Of a stretch of 64,000 nucleotides of DNA, positions 17,275-25,466 are shown one piece after another (position 1 is the stretch's first letter; each line of letters opens with the position of its first letter). The notes under the pieces are model-generated. The model ran no database searches. It saw only the letters and a list, made by a program, of their open reading frames with translations, and was not told the origin of the DNA. The stretch is taken from positions 124,001-188,000 of the forward strand of contig SFEG01000001.1 in the NCBI GenBank assembly GCA_004558025.1, in the 5' to 3' direction. A program made the position numbers and the translations under genes. Origin of the DNA: Clostridiales bacterium. Its GTDB lineage: Bacteria; Bacillota; Clostridia; Oscillospirales; Oscillospiraceae.

Positions 17275-18141
17275 TTACTTATTATCGCTTATATCGCCGA
17301 AGCCCTTGCCGAAAACATTCTTTGCATCGGTTATGATAAAGAACGCATTTTCATCGATGTTTTTGATGATCTTTCGGATATCGGCAATCTGAGTGCGCTT
17401 CACAACACACAGCAGCACCTGCTTATTCTGATGGGAATACGCGCCCTCGCCCTCGAGGATCGTAACGCCGCGGTGCAGCCTGTCGGTTATGTCTTTAATG
17501 AGCTGATCGCTTTTTTCGCTGATTATATAGCAGACATTTGAATTGTCAATACCGTAGAGCACAAGGTCAACGACCTTTGAGACGACAAACATCGTGATAA
17601 CGGCGTACATCGCGCCCTCGACCTTTTTGAAGATTATCGCAAACGCGACTATTATGACGGCATCCGTAAGCAGTATGAGCGTTCCGAAGTTTATATACGG
17701 AAACTTCAGACGAACGAATTTTGCGATAATGTCCGTGCCACCTGTCGTAGCGCCGGCATAATAAATTATGCCGAGGCCGAGTCCTTTGACAGCGCCGCCT
17801 ATGATACAGGCAAGCAGCATATCGTTTGTCGGGCAGTATTTTACCAGCGCCAGAAGGTCAACGAGCACAGATGACAGCAGCATTCCCACAAGCGACGCTA
17901 TGATGAATTTTGTTCCGAAATGCCGCCAGGCGATTATAAAAAGCGGTATGTTCAGAACGATGGTCATAACGCCGACGGGAAGCTCCGTCAGGTAGTTTAT
18001 GATCATTGCTATACCGCTGACACCGCCGACGATTATCGAGTTCGGATACAGAAAAAACTGAAACCCAGCGGCAAACAGCGCCGAGCCCAGAACTATAAGC
18101 GCATACTGAATGAAATACTCACTTGCTTTTGTTGTTTTCAT
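17275..18141 (-). CDS. YitT family membrane protein (DUF161/DUF2179)
   Basis: A 288-residue protein with five to six membrane spans in the first 200 residues, including the GGVSGIAMI and GATTGGTDI glycine-rich segments typical of YitT, and a soluble C-terminal DUF2179 domain (about 205-285). The family is widespread in Firmicutes in many copies; its function is unknown. The frame is open another 48 codons upstream, overlapping parC, but GGAGG before the ATG at 18141 fixes the start. It sits 10 bases after the topoisomerase A subunit, so the three genes may share a message. Confidence 0.88.
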   Translation of the reverse strand: MKTTKASEYFIQYALIVLGSALFAAGFQFFLYPNSIIVGGVSGIAMIINYLTELPVGVMTIVLNIPLFIIAWRHFGTKFIIASLVGMLLSSVLVDLLALVKYCPTNDMLLACIIGGAVKGLGLGIIYYAGATTGGTDIIAKFVRLKFPYINFGTLILLTDAVIIVAFAIIFKKVEGAMYAVITMFVVSKVVDLVLYGIDNSNVCYIISEKSDQLIKDITDRLHRGVTILEGEGAYSHQNKQVLLCVVKRTQIADIRKIIKNIDENAFFIITDAKNVFGKGFGDISDNK

Positions 18142-18151
18142 AATGCCCTCC

Positions 18152-20389
18152 TCAGTCGATAAGCGACATCTGAGTCTCACCCCTGTCCTCATCCTTGAGC
18201 AATGCTCCGGCGGCAGGCAGGCTTCTGACTCTGTAACGCGAAACATTTTTGATAACGGTATCAGCCAAGGGCGCGGCCGAGACAAGCTTATGATTCTTCT
18301 TCAGATTCATTACCGCAACGCCCTGCGTTGTGCGGCTTGTTTTAAGCTGCAGGAGCGTTGTGTTAAATACCATCGCGCGGCCGTCGGACGAAAACAGCGC
18401 CATGTCGATCTCCTCGCCTATCATATAGACGGCGGCAAGCGGGCTCTTATCGCTGTAAGCGTTTATGAGCTTTTTGCGGTTTGTTTTCGTCTCATAGCCT
18501 GCCATGTCAAGGCGCGCGACCTTGCCGTTTTCAAAGAACAGTAGGAGGTTTTTGCGATAGTTTCCGGGGCATATGACCTCGAGTACCTTCTCGCCGTCAT
18601 CCATGCTGAGCTTCGTCGGCAGATATGTTCCGAGAGCGGAGGCCTTGGTATCGTCAAAATCGGAAAGACGCGTCTTGTACACCTGCTGACAGTCGGTGAA
18701 TATGAGCAGCTCCGTGCGGTTTGTAGCCTCAAAGCTCATGCGCAGCGCGTCGCCGTCCTTGAACTTCTGCTCGCTGTTCATGCGCAGGGACTGCGCGGTT
18801 ATCTTTTTAAGGTAGCCCTCGTTCGACAGGAATACGGTCACGGGATAATCCTCGACCGTTTCACTCTCGACATACTCCTCGATCTCGGAAGCATAGACGA
18901 TGCCGGTTTTCCTCGGCGAGGGGTACTTTTTTATTATGGCCTTGAGCTCGGAGATAATGATGCTTTTTATCTTTCTGCGGCTTTTGAGCGTCTCTTCAAG
19001 CTCGGCGATGGCGTTTTCGAGCTCCTCGATCTCGGAGGTACGCTTTAAGATGTATTCCCTGTTTATATTGCGCAGCTTTATCTCAGCGACATATTCGGCC
19101 TGAATTTTATCTATACCGAAGCCCATCATGAGGTTCGGGACAACCTCACTTTCAAGCTCTGTATTGCGGATTATCTCGATAGCCTTGTCAATGTCCAGAA
19201 GGATCATCTCAAGCCCCTTGAGCAGATGCAGTTTGTCCTTTTTCTTTGTGAGATCAAAATAGACGCGGCGGCGGACACATTCGATGCGCCATGCCGTCCA
19301 CTCGCCGAGTATCTCCCTGACGCCCATGACCCGGGGATTTCCGGCGACCAGGATATTGAAGTTGCACGGGAAGCTGTCCATAAGCGGGGTGAGCTTGAAG
19401 AGCTTCTGCATTAGCTTTTCGGGATCGGTTCCGCGCTTGAGGTCGATGGCAAGCTTCAGGCCGCTGAGATCCGTTTCGTCGCGCATGTCGTTTATTTCTT
19501 TGAGCTTGCCGGCCTTTATGAGCTCGGCGACCTTATCGACGATCGCCTCGGAGGTCGTCGTGTACGGTATCTCATAGATCTCGATAAGGTTCTCTTTTTG
19601 CAGATAGCGCCATCTTGAGCGCACCTTGAAGCTGCCTCGGCCGATATTATAAATGCCCTCCATCTCGGCGCGGTCATAGATGATCTCGCCGCCGGTTGAG
19701 AAATCGGGCGCCGGCATGTACAGAAACAAGTCGCACTCCGGGTCCTGAAGAAATTCTATCGTCGCGCGGCAGGTTTCTTCAAGGTTGAAGCCGCATATCT
19801 GGCTTGCCATGCCGACCGCGATGCCTGTGTTGCTTGAGACAAGGACGTTTGGAAAGCTTGTCGGCAAAAGCGCGGGCTCCTTCATACTGCCGTCGTAGTT
19901 ATCGTTAAACTCAACGGTGTCCTTATCTATATCGCCGAAGATATCTGCGCAGATCGGCGAAAGCTTTGCCTCGGTATATCGTGACGCTGCGTAGGACATG
20001 TCGCGCGAATAGACCTTGCCGAAGTTGCCCTTGGAGTCGACAAACGGCGTTAAAAGTGCGTCATAGCCCTTTGAAAGGCGCACCATCGTTTCGTATATCG
20101 CGGCGTCGCCGTGCGGATTAAGGCGCATGGTCTGACCAACGATGTTTGCGCTTTTCGTTCTTGCGCCGCTTAAAAGCCCCATTTTGTACATCGTATACAG
20201 TAGCTTTCTGTGCGAGGGCTTGAAGCCGTCAATCTCGGGAATGGCGCGGGATATGATAACGCTCATGGCATAGGGCATGTAGTTTTGCTCAAGCGTTTCT
20301 GTAATGGGCTGCTCGAGCACCTCCGCACGCAGGCCTATAACGTTAGGATTATTGAATTGTTTCTTTTCGGGTACCTGTTTTTTAGCCAT
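18152..20389 (-). CDS. Type IIA topoisomerase subunit A (ParC/GyrA-like, divergent)
   Basis: A 745-residue GyrA/ParC family subunit that cuts and rejoins DNA. The catalytic tyrosine is Tyr138 in AASRYTEAK, and the N-terminal GFKPSHRKLLYTMYKMG region matches the winged-helix domain. The C-terminal part has beta-propeller-like repeats but no GyrA box (QRRGGRG), so it should not wrap DNA as gyrase does. It pairs with the subunit B gene at 20.7 kb. Both differ from canonical gyrase and from Bacillus ParC, and I regard the pair as an additional clostridial topoisomerase IV-like enzyme, presumably besides gyrAB elsewhere. Confidence 0.88.
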   Translation of the reverse strand: MAKKQVPEKKQFNNPNVIGLRAEVLEQPITETLEQNYMPYAMSVIISRAIPEIDGFKPSHRKLLYTMYKMGLLSGARTKSANIVGQTMRLNPHGDAAIYETMVRLSKGYDALLTPFVDSKGNFGKVYSRDMSYAASRYTEAKLSPICADIFGDIDKDTVEFNDNYDGSMKEPALLPTSFPNVLVSSNTGIAVGMASQICGFNLEETCRATIEFLQDPECDLFLYMPAPDFSTGGEIIYDRAEMEGIYNIGRGSFKVRSRWRYLQKENLIEIYEIPYTTTSEAIVDKVAELIKAGKLKEINDMRDETDLSGLKLAIDLKRGTDPEKLMQKLFKLTPLMDSFPCNFNILVAGNPRVMGVREILGEWTAWRIECVRRRVYFDLTKKKDKLHLLKGLEMILLDIDKAIEIIRNTELESEVVPNLMMGFGIDKIQAEYVAEIKLRNINREYILKRTSEIEELENAIAELEETLKSRRKIKSIIISELKAIIKKYPSPRKTGIVYASEIEEYVESETVEDYPVTVFLSNEGYLKKITAQSLRMNSEQKFKDGDALRMSFEATNRTELLIFTDCQQVYKTRLSDFDDTKASALGTYLPTKLSMDDGEKVLEVICPGNYRKNLLLFFENGKVARLDMAGYETKTNRKKLINAYSDKSPLAAVYMIGEEIDMALFSSDGRAMVFNTTLLQLKTSRTTQGVAVMNLKKNHKLVSAAPLADTVIKNVSRYRVRSLPAAGALLKDEDRGETQMSLID

Positions 20390-20400
20390 AAACTATCCTT

Positions 20401-20679
20401 TCAGCGCTTCTTGCCTTTTGTTTTTGCGCCAGTTATAAGATTTCTTCTGCATTTCGGGCAGTTGACCGCCTTAAACAGGCCGAGATATATGCGCTTGCCG
20501 CAGTGGGGGCATCTGCAGTATACAGCGATGACTATAAAAGCCGTGACGAAAAACGCCGTCGATATAAACGTCGATATGACCCCTGTCTGACTGCCGCTTG
20601 CCGCGATACCCACGACGCAGAACGCAAGACACATAGCCAGCAGGAATTTAACCAAATTTCGGGCTTTATCAAATTTCAT
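20401..20679 (-). CDS. Small membrane protein with C-terminal zinc ribbon
   Basis: A 92-residue protein with two membrane spans (about residues 9-28 and 36-55) followed by a CPHCGK...CPKCRR zinc ribbon and a basic tail. It lies between the topoisomerase B and A genes, with 13 and 11 base gaps, so it is co-expressed with them. I do not recognise a named family. Its place inside a topoisomerase operon is odd because it should be membrane-bound. It could be a neutral passenger. Confidence 0.7.
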   Translation of the reverse strand: MKFDKARNLVKFLLAMCLAFCVVGIAASGSQTGVISTFISTAFFVTAFIVIAVYCRCPHCGKRIYLGLFKAVNCPKCRRNLITGAKTKGKKR

Positions 20680-20692
20680 CTTAAATCCTCAC

Positions 20693-22687
20693 TTATGAGA
20701 TATCGGCCATATCCAGATACAAATATCCGTTCTCGGCAATATGATTTTTTCGCCCTGCAAGGTCGTCGCCAAGCAGCAGATCGAACATCTGCGACATGTG
20801 CTCGGCATCCTCGGGCATGACCTTTATCAGGCGGCGGGTCTCGGGATTCATAGTTGTCATCCACATCATGTCCGGATCGTTCTCGCCGAGACCCTTGCTG
20901 CGGTTTATCAAGGCTTTTGCTCCGCCGAGACCGGAAACTATCTCTGCCTTTTCCTTGTCGGAATAGGCAAAATAGGTCTTGCCCTTGCACTCGATCTCAT
21001 AAAGCGGAGATTCCGCTATGTAAACATAGCCCTCACGGATGAGCGTCGGCACAAGGCGGTAGATCATCGTCAGTATAAGCGTGCGGATCTGGAAGCCGTC
21101 GACATCGGCATCGGTGCAGATGATGACCTTGTTCCAGCGCAGGTTGTTTATATCGAAGGCGTTCAAGTCCTTCTGCCCCTTTGCCTGCACCTCGACTCCG
21201 CAGCCGAGCACCTTGAGAAGGTCGGTTATAACATCGCTTTTGAATATGCGCACATAATCTGCCTTCAGGCAGTTGAGTATCTTACCGCGCACGGGCATGA
21301 TGCCCTGGAAATCCGCATCGCGCGAAAGCTTACACGCGCCCAGTGCCGAATCGCCCTCGACGATGTATATCTCGCGCTTTTCCGGGTCGCGGCTGCGGCA
21401 GTCGACGAATTTCTGCACGCGGTTTGCTATGTCGATGCTGCCGGAGAGCTTTTTTTTCATGCCCTGACGCGTTTTTTCCGCCGCCTCGCGGCTGCGCTTA
21501 TTTACAAGCACCTGCTCGGCGATCCTGTCCGCCTCGGGCTTGTTTTCGATGAAATATACCTCAAGCTTTTCCTTGAAGAAGTCCGTCATCGCCTCCTGGA
21601 TGAAGCGGTTGGTTATTGCCTTCTTCGTCTGATTTTCATATGAGGTCTGAGTTGAGAAGCAGTTCGTTACGAGAACCAGGCAGTCGGCAACATCCTGAAA
21701 GTTTATCTTGCTCTCATTTTTCTGATACTTGCCTATCTTTTTTATGTAAGCGTCGATGGCATATACAAACGCACTGCGCGCGGCCTTCTCCGGCGCTCCG
21801 CCGTACTCAAGCCACGAGGAGTTGTGGTAATACTCTATAGCCTTTACCTTGTTGGAAAAGCAGAAAGCCGCCGAGAGCTTGACCTTATACTCGGGCTTGT
21901 CCTCCCTGTCCCTGCCGCGGCGCTCGGCGCTTATGAAATATGGCGAGGTCAAGGGCGCATCGTGGGCGATCTCGTTTACATAGTCGAGGATGCCGTTTTG
22001 ATAGACATACTCCGTAACATCGAATTTATTTCCATTCTGATTGCGGAAGCGGAAGGTCACGCCCGCATTCACGACCGCCTGACGGTGCAGAATGTCCTTG
22101 AAAAACTCCTCGGGTATGTCGATATCCGTAAAGACCTCAAGGTCGGGACGCCATTTTATCGTCGTGCCGGTCTTTTTGCGGTCAGCCGGGCTCACCGTGA
22201 GCTCCTGACCCTTTTTGCCGACGACCTTGCCTTTTTTAAAGTGCAGCTCGTACTTATTCCCGTCGCGCCAGACGGTAACATCCATATACTCGGACGAATA
22301 CTGCGTCGCGCAGGAGCCGAGACCGTTCAGGCCGAGAGAGTACTCATAATTTTCGCCCTCATTGTTTGCGTACTTGCCGCCGGCGTACAGCTCGCAGAAA
22401 ACGAGCTCCCAGTTATAGCGCTTTTCGTTTGCGTTCCAGTCCATCGGGCAGCCGCGTCCGAAGTCCTCGACCTCGATGGCCTTATCCGCGTAGCGCGTGA
22501 GCGTTATAACATTGCCGTAGCCCTCGCGCGCCTCATCTATTGAGTTTGAAAGTATCTCAAACACGGCGTGCTGGCAGCCGTCAAGCCCGTCCGAGCCGAA
22601 AATAACGCCCGGACGCTTTCTGACTCTGTCCGCTCCCTTGAGCTGAGATATACTGTCGTTACCGTATCCTGCGGTGGTCTTACTCAT
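20693..22687 (-). CDS. Type IIA topoisomerase subunit B (ParE/GyrB-like, divergent)
   Basis: A 664-residue ATPase subunit: GHKL domain with NSIDEAREG (about residue 48), transducer domain, then a TOPRIM domain with EGDSA and TDADVDG. Several usually invariant stretches are changed: the early KRPGMYIG becomes KRPGVIFG, EGDSAGGSAK becomes EGDSALGACK, and YKGLGEMN becomes SKGLGEND. The Mg-binding Glu and DxD residues remain, so it is probably active. It heads the B - zinc ribbon - A - YitT unit, with a promoter at 22747-22775 and a likely separate RNA gene directly upstream. Confidence 0.88.
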   Translation of the reverse strand: MSKTTAGYGNDSISQLKGADRVRKRPGVIFGSDGLDGCQHAVFEILSNSIDEAREGYGNVITLTRYADKAIEVEDFGRGCPMDWNANEKRYNWELVFCELYAGGKYANNEGENYEYSLGLNGLGSCATQYSSEYMDVTVWRDGNKYELHFKKGKVVGKKGQELTVSPADRKKTGTTIKWRPDLEVFTDIDIPEEFFKDILHRQAVVNAGVTFRFRNQNGNKFDVTEYVYQNGILDYVNEIAHDAPLTSPYFISAERRGRDREDKPEYKVKLSAAFCFSNKVKAIEYYHNSSWLEYGGAPEKAARSAFVYAIDAYIKKIGKYQKNESKINFQDVADCLVLVTNCFSTQTSYENQTKKAITNRFIQEAMTDFFKEKLEVYFIENKPEADRIAEQVLVNKRSREAAEKTRQGMKKKLSGSIDIANRVQKFVDCRSRDPEKREIYIVEGDSALGACKLSRDADFQGIMPVRGKILNCLKADYVRIFKSDVITDLLKVLGCGVEVQAKGQKDLNAFDINNLRWNKVIICTDADVDGFQIRTLILTMIYRLVPTLIREGYVYIAESPLYEIECKGKTYFAYSDKEKAEIVSGLGGAKALINRSKGLGENDPDMMWMTTMNPETRRLIKVMPEDAEHMSQMFDLLLGDDLAGRKNHIAENGYLYLDMADIS

Positions 22688-22746
22688 TTAAAATTCCTCT
22701 CAAATACTACATATAGCGTAAAATCGCACACATTTTCAGATTATTT

Positions 22747-22775
22747 AGTATATAACACAGCTCAAAAAAAATCAA
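22747..22775 (-). promoter_or_regulatory. Promoter for the topoisomerase operon
   Basis: TTGATT and TATACT are separated by 17 bases on the minus strand, about 60 bases before the subunit B start and just after the terminator at 22784-22816. It supports separate transcription of the topoisomerase genes and the upstream RNA. Confidence 0.65.
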
Positions 22776-22783
22776 GACATAGC

Positions 22784-22942
22784 AAAACGGAGGCAGATCA
22801 AAATGATCTGCCTCCGCCGTCGGATGAAATGCCTTTCGGCTTTTCCGGCTCGACGAAATTCAATGCGTTCTTATCGCCTGAGCAATAAGCTTGGCATTTC
22901 ACCCGACGTGTCTTTCAGACCTCTGTCCCGGATGTTTCGTCT
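22784..22942 (-). ncRNA. Candidate structured small RNA upstream of the topoisomerase operon
   Basis: About 160 bases with promoter, folded body and terminator on the minus strand. The body has a 15-bp stem (22819-22833 with 22893-22907), an 8-bp hairpin with a UCAG loop (22870-22889) and a possible third helix; a CAGAC/GUCUG hairpin lies near the 5' end. Both main stems contain one position that is an A-C mismatch if read from the plus strand but a G-U pair on the minus strand, which supports minus-strand RNA. It does not match tmRNA, SRP RNA, 6S or a riboswitch that I can recall. No open reading frame of note is present. Confidence 0.6.
22788..22816 (-). terminator. Terminator of the candidate small RNA
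   Basis: A perfect 12-bp stem (CGGAGGCAGATC / GATCTGCCTCCG) with a 5-base loop is followed by TTTTGC on the minus strand. No T run follows on the plus strand, so it acts on minus-strand transcripts. Confidence 0.75.
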
Positions 22943-22948
22943 GTTTGT

Positions 22949-22977
22949 ATTATATGACGCGCGGCGGGATATAAACA
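22949..22977 (-). promoter_or_regulatory. Promoter of the candidate small RNA
   Basis: A perfect TATAAT lies on the minus strand with a weak -35 (TGTTTA) 17 bases upstream. It places the RNA start near 22942. Confidence 0.5.
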
Positions 22978-22996
22978 CGGTAATTTTTGGCGTTTA

Positions 22997-23020
22997 ATTT
23001 ATGCTCTCACTGAATATAAT
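22997..23020 (+). promoter_or_regulatory. Likely promoter for the DUF2508-bofA unit
   Basis: TATAAT at 23015-23020 stands 28 bases before the DUF2508 start; no good sigma-A -35 box is present at the right distance. An alternative sigma factor could be used, which would fit a sporulation-linked unit, but this is a guess. Confidence 0.4.
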
Positions 23021-23048
23021 ATTACAAAACACGAAGGAGAGGCATATC

Positions 23049-23258
23049 ATGACAAGAAAAGAGGAAAAACGGCTCAAGGCCGAGTATAATCGCCGCCTTA
23101 ACGAGCTTAATGATATACGCTTGCAGCTCAGGCGGGCATACGCGGCATTTGACAATACAACAGATTGTGATATGATGGATGCGTGCATATATGAGATAAA
23201 CGCCCTCAAGTCGAGATACAACAGCGCCGTTATCAATGTCAAAAATCTTATTTCTTAG
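23049..23258 (+). CDS. DUF2508 (YaaL-like) small protein
   Basis: A 69-residue, highly charged, mostly helical protein beginning MTRKEEKRLK. It fits the DUF2508/YaaL family that sits directly before bofA in Firmicutes, and here too bofA follows after 8 bases. The frame is open from 23001, but the GAAGGAGA site before the ATG at 23049 fixes the start. It has no membrane segment. The family's function is unknown; co-conservation with BofA suggests a sporulation or housekeeping link. Confidence 0.8.
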   Translation: MTRKEEKRLKAEYNRRLNELNDIRLQLRRAYAAFDNTTDCDMMDACIYEINALKSRYNSAVINVKNLIS

Positions 23259-23266
23259 GAGGATAT

Positions 23267-23533
23267 ATGGACGCGTTACATACCATATTGACCGTTGTCA
23301 TCGCCGTATTACTCATATGGCTCGTCATAAAAATCTTTGCCACGCCTATAAAGTGGGCACTCAAGCTGCTGCTGAACGCTCTTTTGGGCTTTGTCATGCT
23401 GTTTATATTCAATTTTCTCGGCGGCTTTATAGGACTTTCCCTCAGTGTCGGCTGGATCAGTGCTATAGTTGCTGGCATTCTCGGCATACCGGGCATAATC
23501 CTGCTTCTGCTTATTGAGAATTTCTTCATGTGA
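23267..23533 (+). CDS. bofA: BofA-family pro-sigma-K processing inhibitor
   Basis: An 88-residue integral membrane protein with hydrophobic segments at about residues 6-24, 33-58 and 62-86 and the glycine-rich NFLGGFIGLSLSVGW stretch shared by BofA proteins. In Bacillus BofA holds the SpoIVFA-SpoIVFB complex inactive until a signal from the forespore. The genome also has an M23/M50 pair (15.5-16.9 kb) that could be its partner. A GGAGG site precedes the ATG. Whether this organism has sigma-K is not visible. Confidence 0.85.
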   Translation: MDALHTILTVVIAVLLIWLVIKIFATPIKWALKLLLNALLGFVMLFIFNFLGGFIGLSLSVGWISAIVAGILGIPGIILLLLIENFFM

Positions 23534-23543
23534 GGAGCGGCAA

Positions 23544-24083
23544 ATGAAAAAACTGCTTAAGAAAATATATAGCTTATTCCTCCCTCACGGGACACGCTCA
23601 TTTTGGAAATACAGGCGGCGGATACTATTTCCGAAGGGCATACAGAAGATATTTAAGTCTTACTACTCGCTGAGAGCTCAATGGACGCTGGATAAGCTCA
23701 ATTCGAGCATCCCGATAACCGAACGCATAAGGCCGTTTCAGGCACCGCACGGATTGTGCGGGATCTTTATATCCTATGGTGCCCGTGTCGGCAAGGGCTG
23801 CACGATATTCCAGCAGGTAACTATCGGTTCAAACACCATGCCCGGCAGCAAAAAGCGCGGCGCACCTGTGATAGGTGACCGTGTCTATATCGGTGCAGGA
23901 GCCAAGATAATCGGCGGTATCACAATAGGAAACGATGTGCGCATCGGGGCAAACTGCATAGTGACCGATGATATTCCCGCAAACAGCACCGTTGTCATGG
24001 AGAAGCCGCGCGTTATCACATACGATGAGCCGCGTGACAACACCTTTGTTTCATGGGATGAATACAGCGCGTCGCTTAAATGA
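23544..24083 (+). CDS. Serine acetyltransferase-like hexapeptide acyltransferase
   Basis: A 179-residue protein with a basic amphipathic N terminus and a C-terminal left-handed beta-helix of hexapeptide repeats (about residues 75-165), including VTIGSN, VIGDRVYIGAGAKIIG and VRIGANCIV. It is close to CysE/WbbJ-type acetyltransferases, but the N-terminal region is much shorter than in true CysE, so an O-acetyltransferase for a sugar or a serine is equally possible. GAGGAG precedes the ATG at 23544, 10 bases after bofA. The unit ends at the terminator at 24085-24115. Confidence 0.7.
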   Translation: MKKLLKKIYSLFLPHGTRSFWKYRRRILFPKGIQKIFKSYYSLRAQWTLDKLNSSIPITERIRPFQAPHGLCGIFISYGARVGKGCTIFQQVTIGSNTMPGSKKRGAPVIGDRVYIGAGAKIIGGITIGNDVRIGANCIVTDDIPANSTVVMEKPRVITYDEPRDNTFVSWDEYSASLK

Positions 24084-24084
24084 G

Positions 24085-24115
24085 AAAAAACGGACTGATA
24101 TGCAGTCCGTTTTTT
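24085..24115. terminator. Bidirectional terminator between acyltransferase and murF
   Basis: AAAAAACGGACTG and CAGTCCGTTTTTT pair around ATATG. It serves the plus-strand acyltransferase and the minus-strand murF, which end on either side of it. Confidence 0.85.
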
Positions 24116-25466
24116 ACTTTAAAAGCTTTAAAGCCTCGGATATCTCCTCGAGCTTCATGCTGTGCGAGGCCTTGACAAGCACCGTGTCACCCTTTTTTAT
24201 GAGCTTCGGCAGAGCGGCTATAAGCTGCTCATTGCTGTCAAAATGCAATGCGGTTATGCTCTGCGCTGCGCAGACTGTGTTTTCGGACATTTCGCCGACG
24301 CAGAGCATGAGCTCGACTCCGTGCGAAACGGCATATCTTCCGATATAGGCATGGCGCTCGGCCCGAGCCGTTCCCATTTCGAGCATATCTCCCAGCACGC
24401 AGACTTTGCGGCCTTCGCTTGCACACATTGAGTCTATCGCGCATTTGACCGAGTCGGGATTTGCATTATAGCAGTCGTCGATTATGGTGATATAGCCTGT
24501 GTCTATGACATTGGCGCGGCGGCCTACGGTCTCGTAAGAGGCTATGCCGCGGATTATCTCATCGTCGCTCAGCCCGAATTTCATGCCCACGGCAGCACCC
24601 TCGAGAGCCGCGTAGACCATGTGGCGGCCATAGGCAGGTATCGAAATGTGTATTCGCCGCAGGCCGGATATTATATCGCAGCTTTGCATGACGGCGCTTT
24701 CGTATTTAACATTCTCCGCTCTGACCTCTGCATTTTCGCCAAGACCGTAAAGAACCCTGTTTTGGCGGCAATCGGATACACTCAGAAGATCGTCGTCGGC
24801 ATTCAAAAACACCGTACCGTCATTCGGCATATATTCAAGCATCTCGGTTTTTGCTTTAAACACACCGGGGCGGTCGTGCAGCCTGTCAAGATGAGCGTTT
24901 CCGATGAGAGTGTATACAGCGTCGGTAGGCCGCACCATCCGCGCAAGGCGGCTCATCTCGCCGAAGTCGGAGATGCCCATCTCTATAACCGCGGCCTCGT
25001 GCTCGGGCTCTATGCGGAATATCGTAAGCGGCACGCCGAGCTCGTTATTGAAGTTCTTATCCGTTTTCAAGACCTTAAAACGCTGCGACAAAACAGCCGA
25101 TATCATTTCCTTTGCCGTTGTCTTGCCAACAGAGCCGGTTATTCCGATAACAGGGATATTGAGCGTTTTTCTGTACGCCTCGGCAAGGCGCGCCATCGCC
25201 TTTGCCGTGCTGTCAACGACTATAAGGCAGCCGGGAGCATTGGGTATGTCGCGCTCAACCATGCAGCACGACGCGCCGAGCTCAAAGGCCTTATTCACAT
25301 AGTCGTGTCCATCGACGCGCTCGCCGGCCATGGCAGCGAAAGCAAAGCCGGTCTGCACATTTCTGCTGTCTATGACGAGCCCCATAAGCTCGCGCCCGGC
25401 ATCTCCGCTGCCTGACAGCCTGCCACCGACAATTTCGGCAGCCTGCTTAACACTTATGCCCTTCAT
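24114..25466 (-). CDS. murF: UDP-N-acetylmuramoyl-tripeptide--D-alanyl-D-alanine ligase
   Basis: A 450-residue Mur ligase that adds D-Ala-D-Ala to the UDP-MurNAc-tripeptide in the cytoplasm. The ATP loop GSVGKTTAKEM (about residue 112) and the DCYNANPDS segment (about 325) are typical of MurF; the central domain has FNNELGVPLT. It overlaps ddl by 4 bases (ATGA), so the enzyme that makes D-Ala-D-Ala and the one that uses it are translated together. Confidence 0.95.
   Translation of the reverse strand: MKGISVKQAAEIVGGRLSGSGDAGRELMGLVIDSRNVQTGFAFAAMAGERVDGHDYVNKAFELGASCCMVERDIPNAPGCLIVVDSTAKAMARLAEAYRKTLNIPVIGITGSVGKTTAKEMISAVLSQRFKVLKTDKNFNNELGVPLTIFRIEPEHEAAVIEMGISDFGEMSRLARMVRPTDAVYTLIGNAHLDRLHDRPGVFKAKTEMLEYMPNDGTVFLNADDDLLSVSDCRQNRVLYGLGENAEVRAENVKYESAVMQSCDIISGLRRIHISIPAYGRHMVYAALEGAAVGMKFGLSDDEIIRGIASYETVGRRANVIDTGYITIIDDCYNANPDSVKCAIDSMCASEGRKVCVLGDMLEMGTARAERHAYIGRYAVSHGVELMLCVGEMSENTVCAAQSITALHFDSNEQLIAALPKLIKKGDTVLVKASHSMKLEEISEALKLLK

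Noticed and set aside
22784..22942. Riboswitch controlling the topoisomerase operon
   Set aside because: The structure ends in a full terminator and a new promoter (22747-22775) follows before the gene, so an independent RNA is a better reading. No known aptamer core was recognised.
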